In this document: positions 8,568 to 16,500 of the stretch, piece after piece
Position numbering within the stretch: the stretch's first letter is position 1
How the letters are laid out: every line of letters begins with the position of its first letter
NCBI GenBank assembly: GCA_964615795.1
Contig: CAZTQR010000068.1
Span: forward strand, 1 to 17,607
DNA length: 17,607 bases
Source: JADJAH01 sp964615795
Lineage (GTDB): Bacteria > Bacteroidota > Ignavibacteria > Tepidaquicellales > Tepidaquicellaceae
Direction of reading: 5' to 3'
Translations under genes and position numbers: made by a program
Notes under the pieces: generated by a model
Told to the model about the DNA's origin: nothing
What the model saw: only the letters and a program-made list of their open reading frames with translations
Databases searched by the model: none

Positions 8568-8827
8568 TTGTGTAAATTTTTTGTAAAGTTAAACTTTTGA
8601 CTTGAAAAATGAAGCATCCGAATGATTGCAGTCGTTTTGACAATTCATAACCCTGCCGGGTTTAATCAACTGAATTTTGGGGTGACGGAGCTCGTGCGAC
8701 AGGGTCATAAACGGCCTTGCGGGCAGGACAGTAATAGTCCGGGACGCATGATGCCGCAACCCCGGCATTTTCCGGAACTGCGGCATCAAGATCACATTGG
8801 AAGGATCTGACCGCCCGCAATGCTTAA
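8568..8827. other. Noncoding stretch between secreted-protein genes; contains a structured element
   Basis: No credible gene is seen on either strand. The part next to 8567 is AT-rich and is likely the leader and promoter region of the CotH-family gene. A weak -7-like TAACTTTA can be read on the - strand, without a matching -33 element. The part next to 8828 is GC-richer and holds the folded element listed separately. Confidence 0.6.
8717..8820. other. Cloverleaf-like inverted-repeat element (possible structured RNA or mobile repeat)
   Basis: An 8-base outer stem (TTGCGGGC at 8717-8724 with GCCCGCAA at 8813-8820) encloses three hairpins. The first is GGAC/GTCC at 8726-8740. The second is a long hairpin, TGATGCCGCA (8749-8758) with TGCGGCATCA (8779-8788), which contains an inner CCGG/CCGG stem (8762-8775) across a symmetrical 3x3 internal loop. 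The third is AGATC/GATCT at 8789-8808. On the - strand it starts 7 bases after the stop codon of the secreted-protein gene, so it would be in that mRNA's 3' end. The lack of a T-run makes it a poor intrinsic terminator. It could be a structured noncoding RNA, a 3' UTR stability or regulatory element, or a small dispersed repeat. Confidence 0.5.
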
Positions 8828-10276
8828 TTACGGAGCGATCCTGCCTACAAAATTGAACGCATTGTTGTCTGCAAGCGAGTAATCCGATGCATCAGCGAAA
8901 CCGTCACCGTTAAGATCACTCGGGATGTATCCCGAAGCAAATGTAAACGCATCATTGTCTATGACTCCGAGATCGGATGCATCCACTGTGCCGTCCTGGT
9001 TCACATCACCGCTGTAAACTGCAAACTCTGGCGGTGAAACATCCACCTGCACCATATTGCTTCCGTAAGCCTGAGAAGCGGAAGAAGTAAAGTCGTAATT
9101 TGCAACGCCCGCATTGAACTGAACACCTGCCGAACTCCATGTCTCAACACTGTTCCTGTGCCTTAGCACGACATAGTAAGATGTTCCGTTAACCGCATTG
9201 CAAAGATAAAACTGTCCGGAACCCGAACTGCTCAAACCGGAAACTGCGTAATCGACAATGCCGAAAGGCGATGTGCTTTGGTGAAGTTCAACGGTAACTG
9301 CATCCGGAACCATGGTATTGGATGAAGCGCTGTAGAAGCCCTCTATCAGCGCAGTGAGATCAAACCGGTACAACTGTGACAGGTCAATCACTCCGACGTC
9401 CCTTCTCAGCAATGCAGAAGTGTTTGTTCCGTTTTGCCATGTTCCGTCATAATCCGTGAACACTCGGGAAATTGAATTGTCGGAATTCCTGATCTCTATC
9501 TTGCGCAGGCCGTTAGGATTATTAGCACCGATCGGAAACACACAGGCAAAATCGCCGACACTGCTTGCTCCGCCCTGTATGAGTATGTCGTTCACGGAAG
9601 CCGGGAGTTCACTTTGGCTTGTGTTGGTTGGAGTGGATGCCCTTATCTGATATGAGGACAGCGGCAATGCAGATGAGGAAGTATCGTTATAAAGGACAAC
9701 GAACTTACCGCTGTAGGAGGAGAAGTTCTTGCCGGTTATGAACGCTCCGTCATCCGTTGTTTCCGTTGTTCTCGGGGTAAGCGGAATGTCAATTGCCGTC
9801 ATCACCTTTGTTCCGACAAAACTCGGATCGGAAGAGAATGAACCACCGGAAAGTGTATATCCGATTCTGAGATTGTGCTGCTGCCCAGCACTGAATCTTG
9901 AGCCGTTGCCCGTCGGCTGAATGAACGACCAGAAAGGGCCGCTGTTGCCATTGGCATCTGTTGTGAATGCCGCTGTGTCCCTTTGACCTGTAAAGGCGTT
10001 TCTGTTCCTGTTCCATACATTGCCTGCTCCATATACCGTAGCGGCGTCAGTTGTGAGTCCTACTCCTATCTGAACATCATATGTAGTGTTAGGGGTAAGG
10101 CCCTGTATCTCAAGGCAAACCGCAAAAGGTGTGCGCGAGTTATTTGCAGATGCGGCCGACTTGCTTCCGAAGTACTGCGGAACAACATGTTCGATCATCA
10201 CAGGAACCGCGGAAAAGGAGACTTCAGCAAGAACAAATGACAACGTGATCAGCAGGGATGTAATTTTGATTTTCAT
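8828..10276 (-). CDS. Secreted protein of unknown function with dockerin-like C-terminal tail
   Basis: This 482-residue protein has a signal peptide (hydrophobic residues ~8-22). Residues ~25-300 are a predicted beta-rich region of unknown function that resembles the T9SS protein encoded at 2285-3481 (PQY near the start, GLTPNTTY, RFSAG, GLRKIEI, FTDYDGTW). Residues 307-482 are the same tail as in the ASST-family protein at 5165-6943: a beta-rich part with EGFY and HRNSVETWS, then calcium loops DVNQDGTVDASD and DLNGDGFADASD, ending NAFNFVGRIAP. No T9SS domain is present, so its route to the surface is open. It has a good Bacteroidota-type promoter candidate just upstream and no clear ribosome-binding site. 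It is probably the first gene of its transcript. Confidence 0.8.
   Translation of the reverse strand: MKIKITSLLITLSFVLAEVSFSAVPVMIEHVVPQYFGSKSAASANNSRTPFAVCLEIQGLTPNTTYDVQIGVGLTTDAATVYGAGNVWNRNRNAFTGQRDTAAFTTDANGNSGPFWSFIQPTGNGSRFSAGQQHNLRIGYTLSGGSFSSDPSFVGTKVMTAIDIPLTPRTTETTDDGAFITGKNFSSYSGKFVVLYNDTSSSALPLSSYQIRASTPTNTSQSELPASVNDILIQGGASSVGDFACVFPIGANNPNGLRKIEIRNSDNSISRVFTDYDGTWQNGTNTSALLRRDVGVIDLSQLYRFDLTALIEGFYSASSNTMVPDAVTVELHQSTSPFGIVDYAVSGLSSSGSGQFYLCNAVNGTSYYVVLRHRNSVETWSSAGVQFNAGVANYDFTSSASQAYGSNMVQVDVSPPEFAVYSGDVNQDGTVDASDLGVIDNDAFTFASGYIPSDLNGDGFADASDYSLADNNAFNFVGRIAP
8831..9358 (-). repeat. C-terminal cassette, copy 2 (beta-rich domain plus two calcium loops)
   Basis: This codes for residues 307-482 of the secreted protein at 8828-10276 and is the second copy of the tail found at 5168-5701. 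Copy 2 has the more canonical calcium loops: DGT and DGF where copy 1 has DAT and DNT. The match is clear at the protein level along the whole tail, while the DNA differs at many positions, so the duplication is not recent. Confidence 0.85.
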
Positions 10277-10298
10277 AATGTGTTGTTTGAGGGTTTGA

Positions 10299-10329
10299 CA
10301 AAAGTAAAGTTGCCTTAAGCGGATAACAA
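10299..10329 (-). promoter_or_regulatory. Bacteroidota-type promoter for the 482-residue secreted protein
   Basis: On the - strand, TACTTTTG (10299-10306) matches the -7 consensus TAnnTTTG exactly. A TTG (10327-10329) lies 20 bases upstream, close to the spacing expected for the -33 element. The -7 box is 22 bases from the start codon at 10276, leaving a short leader. Confidence 0.6.
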
Positions 10330-10464
10330 TTCAATAATTTGGCGTTAGACATACCGGACCGCAGAAAGGATTAATGACCCTGCATTCAGCAAGGACGGTG
10401 ATCATTTCCTTTATGTATTGCCGGAAGGCCTGAGGTTAAGCTGACCCGGAGCAGTCAGACAAAA
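10307..10464. other. Intergenic stretch after the alpha/beta hydrolase gene; nothing recognised
   Basis: Together with the promoter at 10299-10329 this gap separates the metabolic operon from the secreted-protein cluster. No open frame of note and no strong terminator hairpin was found. Confidence 0.5.
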
Positions 10465-11157
10465 TCATTCCACAAAAAACTCCGATAGTTCAAACTTCAG
10501 TCTTCTGAGGCAGACCTTTTCTATAGGGTGGTGAGTGTCAGGCAAGACGAGGAGCCGGCCCCGCTTCAGATTCCTGAATGCTGACTCTGTTTCAGAGACT
10601 GTGACCATATTGTCCCTGTCGCCTACGGCAACAGTAACTTCAATATCAATACCGGAAAGATCATCATGTGTTAGATCCGGTGCATTTCCAAGAGAGATCA
10701 TCATCTCAGAAGTCTTGCGGAGAACATCAGTCCAGTCATTCGGAGAGTGCCTTTCTTTAAGTGTCATTGCGAACGCAGGGACCTTGTCCTGAATCTTGAC
10801 CGGATCTAGCATAGCGGATTCGCGGAGGGAAGATTCCCTGCTCCAGTCGAATTTTGTTCCGAGAGTGAATATCTTTCCTGCCACTCCGGGAAAATGCCGG
10901 GCGGCATAGAGGGCGGCATATCCTCCCATGCTGTAACCGAATATCCTGCATGGTCCGATGCGGCTCTTTTCAACAAGTTCTTTGACCTCTTCCGCGAATG
11001 TCTTTATACTGAAAGATGTGTCCGGGAAAGGCTTCCCGCCATGGCCTGAAAAATTGAACAGCACAACATTGAACTCTTTGCTCATTAGTTCTGCAAGAGG
11101 TTCAAGCTGAACGGATGAACCGAGCGCACCGTGAAGCATCAGAAGGGTGTTCGACAT
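10465..11157 (-). CDS. Alpha/beta hydrolase family protein
   Basis: This 230-residue cytoplasmic protein shows an alpha/beta hydrolase fold. HGALGS at residues 9-14 forms the oxyanion region, and GHGGKPFPD at 38-46 is typical of the MhpC/lipase-like group. The nucleophile elbow GYSMGG has Ser76. The probable acid is Asp182 in GDRDNMV, and the probable base is His209 or His210 in DTHHPIEKV. The triad is thus complete and an esterase, lactonase or C-C hydrolase activity is possible, but the substrate cannot be read from the sequence. Its length is somewhat short for the family (usually 250-300), leaving a small lid. It is the last gene of the four-gene set, 24 bases after the SDR-like gene. No clear terminator was found downstream. 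Confidence 0.85.
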   Translation of the reverse strand: MSNTLLMLHGALGSSVQLEPLAELMSKEFNVVLFNFSGHGGKPFPDTSFSIKTFAEEVKELVEKSRIGPCRIFGYSMGGYAALYAARHFPGVAGKIFTLGTKFDWSRESSLRESAMLDPVKIQDKVPAFAMTLKERHSPNDWTDVLRKTSEMMISLGNAPDLTHDDLSGIDIEVTVAVGDRDNMVTVSETESAFRNLKRGRLLVLPDTHHPIEKVCLRRLKFELSEFFVE

Positions 11158-11181
11158 CGTGCTGATCCGGAGTTCACATTT

Positions 11182-11841
11182 TTATTCTATAACGATTTCC
11201 CTCTGGAATTCATCCTGCTTCTGAACGTGCAGATTCCAGAATGCGTCGGCAACCACATCGGGCGCGAACTTTGTGTTGGGCTTAACAAATCCGCAGATCG
11301 TTACTGTGGCAACGTGAATGTTCTTTGGCTTGAGTTCTTCAAACATGCTGAAGCACAGATTTCTCAATGCTGCCTTACCCAGGGCAAGTGAAGAGAATCT
11401 CGGAATAGGTTCAAAAGCCATTCCTCCGCCCGTAAAAAGTATTGTTCCTTCTCCCTGCCGGAGCATTCCGGGAAGCACACGCTGAGCCGAAACAAGCGCG
11501 CCGCCAACGTTTGAGCGGAAATCCTCAATCATGCCCTGATACTTCAGTGCAGTCGGCTGGCAATCCCTGTAAGTGAAAACATTATAGAGAAGTACATTCG
11601 TCGGACCGGCATTCTCTTCGATCCTGTCAAATGCAACGGTAAGCGAGTTCTCGTTTCCTGCATCGCCTTCAACCGAGAATGAATCGATGCCTTCTTCAGC
11701 AAGAAGTTTCTTGTAAGTTTCATGCCTTGCCGTATTTCTGCCTATCATGGCTATCCTGTAGCCTTCTTTTCCAAACCTTCTTGCTGTAGCATGGCTGTTG
11801 CCCGGTCCCATGCCGACTATTGTCAAAAGTTTTGAGCTCAT
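11182..11841 (-). CDS. Atypical short-chain dehydrogenase/reductase (SDR) family protein
   Basis: Residues 7-16 hold a Rossmann glycine-rich motif (TIVGMGPGNS), which should bind NAD(P). GRN at ~34-36 follows strand 2 and may favour NADP. SDR-like strands follow (NVLLYN, TILFTGGG), with NVGGALVSAQ in the helix-4 region. The active site is unusual. In the YxxxK position it reads LALGK, so Tyr is replaced by Leu152 while Lys156 is kept. The usual Ser is Gly in FTGGG, and the NNAG motif reads YNVF. I recall a group of bacterial SDR homologues with TGGG and SVGKAAL-like motifs, so this may be a family trait. An in-frame ATG at 11880 would lengthen it by 13 residues into the nitrilase gene. I prefer 11841, 7 bases after the nitrilase stop and close to the nucleotide-binding motif. 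Confidence 0.82.
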   Translation of the reverse strand: MSSKLLTIVGMGPGNSHATARRFGKEGYRIAMIGRNTARHETYKKLLAEEGIDSFSVEGDAGNENSLTVAFDRIEENAGPTNVLLYNVFTYRDCQPTALKYQGMIEDFRSNVGGALVSAQRVLPGMLRQGEGTILFTGGGMAFEPIPRFSSLALGKAALRNLCFSMFEELKPKNIHVATVTICGFVKPNTKFAPDVVADAFWNLHVQKQDEFQREIVIE

Positions 11842-11848
11842 TATCTGA

Positions 11849-12649
11849 TTATAGTTTGTAAAGTTCCTTTCGTCTGTCATTGAACAGGTTGTTGCCTGAT
11901 GTCACATTCTTGTCCAGGGCTGCCTGCGGGTCAATTTCAGCCACAGCTGATCTCTCATCGAACTCATTCAGGCTTATGAGATAATCACCCTTCGGAGAAA
12001 GCATAACGCTTTGTCCCGTGAAGGTAAGAGAGTTATCTCCGCAAAACTCTGTGCCTGTCCTGTTGGCTGTTACCGTAAAGACCCTGTTCTCAACGGCTCT
12101 TGCATACATTGCCTTCTGGCAATAGCTAAGCACAAGATTCGAGGGATGGCAGATTATCTGCGCACCCTGCAGGGCAAGCGTTCTGGCAGTTTCGGGAAAG
12201 AACCAGTCGAAGCATATCATCATACCTGCAAGGACCTTTCCAAAATTTCCCGCTATCTCAAATACTCCGGGAGGCTGATCTCCCGGCGTGAACCATTTCT
12301 TCTCGGTATCGAACAGATGTATCTTTCTGTAAACATCTGTCTTACCGTCCGGATGAATCAGCACGGAAGAATTGAAAAACCTTTCGCCCGATCTTTCACA
12401 CACACCGGAAACTATGTAAGCACTTTTCTCTTTTGAAATCTCACGCAGTGCATTTACAAACTTTCCGCTGCCAATCTCTTCTGCCGACTTCTCCAGATCT
12501 TCAGCACTGCCGAAGAAGTAGCCGGAGTTGGAAAGCTCCGGCAGGACGATCAGGTCAAAATCAAGCGGTGCCAGAAGTTCCCTGACCTTTCGAATGTTTT
12601 GTTCCGGCTCGGCAAAGACGGGCCTGAACTGAAGCAGCCCTGTTCTCAA
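11849..12649 (-). CDS. Carbon-nitrogen hydrolase (nitrilase superfamily) protein
   Basis: This protein of 266 residues carries the full nitrilase-superfamily triad: Glu38 in LPELSNSGY, Lys109 in YRKIHLFD and Cys146 in MICFDWFFPE. These enzymes hydrolyse nitriles or amides through a cysteine thioester. The MICFDWFFPE core, HPSNLV, RAVENRVFTVTANR and the ending NLFNDRRKELY resemble, from memory, the hyperthermophile archaeal nitrilases of the Pyrococcus PaNit/PH0642 type more than omega-amidase Nit2. The natural substrate is unknown. The start is a TTG whose TTGA overlaps the methyltransferase stop by 4 bases. GAGG lies 5 bases before it, which supports this start and translational coupling. 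The gene is followed after 7 bases by the SDR-like gene. Confidence 0.88.
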   Translation of the reverse strand: MRTGLLQFRPVFAEPEQNIRKVRELLAPLDFDLIVLPELSNSGYFFGSAEDLEKSAEEIGSGKFVNALREISKEKSAYIVSGVCERSGERFFNSSVLIHPDGKTDVYRKIHLFDTEKKWFTPGDQPPGVFEIAGNFGKVLAGMMICFDWFFPETARTLALQGAQIICHPSNLVLSYCQKAMYARAVENRVFTVTANRTGTEFCGDNSLTFTGQSVMLSPKGDYLISLNEFDERSAVAEIDPQAALDKNVTSGNNLFNDRRKELYKL

Positions 12650-13371
12650 TTTTTCCTCACCGCTTTAAAGCAAATGAACCACGGCCTTGTTGAAAGCGTT
12701 GCATAAGCATCAGGAAATTTTCTCCTGCATTCCTCAAGCGGCAGAGGCTCAAGCAGTTCTTCAAATCCGAATTCAGTTTCGCTGAGGATCCTGAACACAT
12801 CCGACAGGGGCCTTCTGTAAAACTTCATCCTGATTCCGTATGCAGGCCAATCATCCTCGACCAGTTCTGTTTCAAAGTAATTTCCTTCAGGGTGAAACTG
12901 ATAATCCATGAACGGATGATGGAGTGAGAATACAAGTTCTCCGTTCTTTCTTATTATGCGGCTGAACTCATTGAAAACAACCCTCCAGTCACTGAGATAG
13001 TGAAGAGTCATTGAACTCACTATAGTGTCAAACTCTTCATCTTCAAAGAAATCCAGAGTATTGTTCAGATTTGCTCTCAGGATCCTTGCCTTGTTTCCGA
13101 CCTTCCTTTCAACGCGGGACAACATTTCTTCGCTGTAATCTACAGAGGTGACCGTAGCCCCGTTTTCGATGAGCCATTCAGTATAAGCGCCCGGTCCGCA
13201 GCCAGCGTCAAGCACATTCTTCCCCTTTACGTCTGAAAGAAGAGACAAAGTTGCCGGCCTTTCGTAGAGTGAATTGTGGGCGTTGTATTCAATCTTTTCC
13301 GCATAGCTTCTTACAAAATCCGGATCACTGTAAACATCTAAAGATAGATTTTTGATATCTGAATTTTTGAT
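12646..13371 (-). CDS. Class I SAM-dependent methyltransferase, start codon unclear
   Basis: Motif I (VLDAGCGPG) marks a class I methyltransferase that takes its methyl group from S-adenosylmethionine. The acidic end of strand 2 is VTSVDYS, strand 4 is FDTIVSSMTLHYL, and FSLHHP follows, a layout of the UbiE/SmtA-like small-molecule group. The first usual start codon is a TTG at 13248, giving 200 residues that begin only about 10 residues before motif I. The frame stays open upstream to a TAA at 13393-13395. It encodes residues typical of this family's N-terminus (FVRSYAEKIEYN, LYERPATLSLL), but with no ATG, GTG or TTG. AAGGAG at 13381-13386 lies 9 bases before an ATC at 13371, giving 241 residues, a normal family length. 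I annotate that as the best-supported extent. A lost start codon or sequence error is also possible. Confidence 0.7.
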   Translation of the reverse strand: MKNSDIKNLSLDVYSDPDFVRSYAEKIEYNAHNSLYERPATLSLLSDVKGKNVLDAGCGPGAYTEWLIENGATVTSVDYSEEMLSRVERKVGNKARILRANLNNTLDFFEDEEFDTIVSSMTLHYLSDWRVVFNEFSRIIRKNGELVFSLHHPFMDYQFHPEGNYFETELVEDDWPAYGIRMKFYRRPLSDVFRILSETEFGFEELLEPLPLEECRRKFPDAYATLSTRPWFICFKAVRKN

Positions 13372-13404
13372 AAGCTTGTTCTCCTTATTACTTTAATTTG
13401 AGCA

Positions 13405-13434
13405 CAAATTACCATACAGAGATTGTAGTTTCAA
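13405..13434 (-). promoter_or_regulatory. Possible promoter of the methyltransferase operon
   Basis: On the - strand, TTG (13432-13434) is followed after 20 bases by TAATTTG (13405-13411), one base short of TAnnTTTG. It lies about 20 bases before an AAGGAG ribosome-binding site at 13381-13386. The good spacing and the position suggest the start of a separate operon after the mfd gene. Confidence 0.35.
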
Positions 13435-13536
13435 TTAAAACATTTTATTGGGCAACAGGCTGTGAATCCTAAATTCGCTTTGATCATGTAAGTGATAAAT
13501 TGCATAAATTGCGGAAACAAGGTTACCGGAGCCCGG

Positions 13537-16500
13537 TCAGCTGCAGTAGGCATCAAAGAATTTTTCAACCTCACTGATCCTGACGGAATCTTCTTCGCTG
13601 CTCAGCTTCATTTCTACCACCAGCCGTTCCTTTTCAGGACTGATGTTAAATCTTCCGGACCGGTCATTTGATATGGCTTCAATGAGTGAAGTGAAAAAAC
13701 TGCTTTCAAATATTCTGTTATCCTTTTCCGGGGGGAATTCAAGAAACATGCTCTTTCCCCTGATCACGATCTTTTCAAGTCCAAGCCTTCCTGCTTTCAG
13801 TTTCACTCCGATTACGCGAAGAAGGTTTTCCACATCTTCAAGATAATCACCGAACCTGTCTTTCATCTCATTTGAAACCACCTCAAGTTCGGCTTCATCA
13901 TTCAGTTCATAAAGCCTTCTGTACAAATTCAGACGCTCCGTGTCGCTGGAGACATAGTCTTTTGGTATCAGCGCATTAAGATCGTTTTCAATGACGGCGC
14001 CTTTTGATTCAAGTTTCTTTTCAATTGCCTCATTGATCTTCTTAAGCGCAAGTTCGTTTGCAAACAGGTCCTTGAATTCGTTCTCCTTCAATTCCAGAAC
14101 CGCCTCTTCAATGATGCTGATATACATGTCAAAACCTATCTCCTGTATGAAGCCGCTTTGCTCGCCACCAAGCAGATTGCCCACTCCCCTTATTTCCATG
14201 TCTCTCATTGCAAGGTTGAACCCGCTGCCGAGCTCGGTGAATTCCTCGATCGCCTGAAGCCTTCTGATTGCAGTTTTGGTAAGTTTAGCATCGGGGGGTG
14301 CAATCAGGTATGCATATGCCTGAGCATCACTTCTGCCAACCCTTCCCCTCAGCTGATAAAGTTCCGCGAGGCCATACATGTTTGCATTGTTGATAAGAAT
14401 CGTATTCACGTTCGGAATGTCAAGACCTGATTCAATGATCTTTGTACAAAGCAGGACGTTGAGCTTTTTTTCTATGAAGCCGATCAGAATATCTTCGAGC
14501 TCCTTGCCTTCCATCTGTCCGTGCGCAATTCCGATCTTTGCTTCGGGAACAGTGTTCTTAAGTGTATCTCCCAGTATGCCGAGATTCTTTATCTTGTCAT
14601 TCACAAAATAGACCTGTCCGCCTCTTGCAAGTTCATTCCTGACTATGGAAGCAATGTAATTCCAGTCAAGCCTGATGATCTCTGTTGCAATGGGCTTTCT
14701 GTTCTTGGGAGGAGTGTTGATAACTGAAAGGTCGCGGGCGCCGAGCAGGGAAAAATTAAGCGTGCGCGGGATCGGAGTTGCAGTCAGAGTCAGGGTGTCA
14801 ACATTTGGTTTGATGGACCTGAGCTTCTCTTTTGCCTTAACTCCGAATCTCTGCTCCTCGTCTATGATCAGGAGTCCGAGGTCTTTAAATCTTATGTCCC
14901 TGGAGAGCACTCTGTGCGTTCCAATGAGAATGTTCACTTTGCCGTCTTCAAGCCTTTTCAGGATATCCTTCTGCTCTTTAGAGGACCTGAGTCTTGTAAT
15001 ATTGTCGACCTCAACCGCAAATGCCGAAAGGCGGTCACGGAATGTGTTATAATGCTGAACCGCGAGAATAGTAGTAGGAACGAGAACCGCTACCTGCTTA
15101 TTATCCATAACAGCCTTGAACGCCGCTCTCAGAGCCACTTCGGTCTTTCCAAATCCCACATCTCCGCACACAAGCCTGTCCATTGGATTCTCGGATTCCA
15201 TATCTGCCTTTACCTCGCCGGTTGCCCTGAACTGGTCAGGAGTGTCTTCATACATGAAGTTGGCTTCGAGTTCTTTTTGCCAGTGAGTATCTCCTGCAAA
15301 CCTGAAGCCTTTTTCAGATTTTCTTTTGGCATAGAGGACTATCAGATCGCGGGCAATGTCTTTTACCTTTTTCTTGGTCCTTGCCTTTGCCTTATCCCAA
15401 TCACCGCCGCCGAGTTTTGTAAGCGCAGGCTTATGCCCTTCCGAGCCGGAGTACTTTCGGATCAGATTTATGCTGTTCAGGTTGATGAAGAGCAGGTCGT
15501 TTCCCTGATACTTCAGCTGAACAACTTCCTGTTTGCTGTTGCCGACCGTGATCTTCTTCAGTCCGGAGTAGATCCCTATGCCAAAATCCCTGTGAACTAC
15601 ATAGTCACCATACTGCAACTCTTTGAGCTCACTCATGCTTAAGCCCTTGAATCTCTGCTTTCGCTTCCTGATCCTCTTGAAATATCTTCCGAAGATCTGA
15701 TGCTCTGTGTATACCAGGAGTTTCGGCTCGGAGAGAATGAATCCGCTGTGAAGGGATTCGGGCACTACAGAAAATCTTCCTCCTGCGATCTTAATACGTG
15801 ATCTCTCATCGCCTTCAGGATCAAGCTGATGGATCTTCACATCTTCGGCAAGAATGTCATCATCCTCAAAATCTTCAAGAAGCTCCCTGATCCTGTCTGC
15901 CTGATGAGTGTCAGATGCAAGTATGCAGGCTTCGTAACCTTCTGAGATCTTTTTTGAAAGGTCGGTGTAGATTGCCCGGAGATTGGAATAGAATTCGGGC
16001 TGGGGTTTGGATTCAAAGCTGATATTGTGACCGCCGTCGCCGGACAAGGAATTTGCAAACGAGGAAATTGTAACCTTTCTGAACTGCTTTATATCATATT
16101 CAAAATCATCATCCTGCGAATTCACATTAACGGAAGGTTCATCAATGATCAGAATAGTGTCAGGCGGAAGGTAGTCTGTAATTTTTTCCGTGAAGCTGTC
16201 ATCGTTCAGGTTTTCGTTTGTTGAGATGTTCAGCCCAATCTTCGCATTGTCAATTTCCCTGACGGAGCGCTGAGAGTTAATATCAAACTCCCGGATGGAT
16301 TCGATGGTATCGCCAAAGAACTCAATTCTGACGGGGCTTTGCAGATTTTCGGCAAACACATCAACGATGCCACCGCGCACCGAAAACTCACCTTCCTGCG
16401 AAACGAACTCAGCCTTATTGAATCCTGCTTTGTCGAGTCTTTTGAGAAGGTCTGTGAAGCTGACCTCAGCTCCTTTTGACACCTCTGTGATCGAATCGCG

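Noticed and set aside
8589..8795. Small open frame on the - strand (68 codons)
   Set aside because: It overlaps the folded element, has no ribosome-binding site, and its peptide looks like chance translation.
8717..8820. Integron attC site
   Set aside because: The folded element lacks the RYYYAAC and GTTRRRY end motifs, and there is no integrase or cassette array nearby.
13525..13537. Short hairpin ACCGG-AGC-CCGGT at the end of mfd as terminator
   Set aside because: The stem is only 5 base pairs and no T-run follows it on the - strand.
14914..15642. Long open frame on the + strand (242 codons)
   Set aside because: It lies wholly inside the mfd gene on the opposite strand and encodes no recognisable protein.
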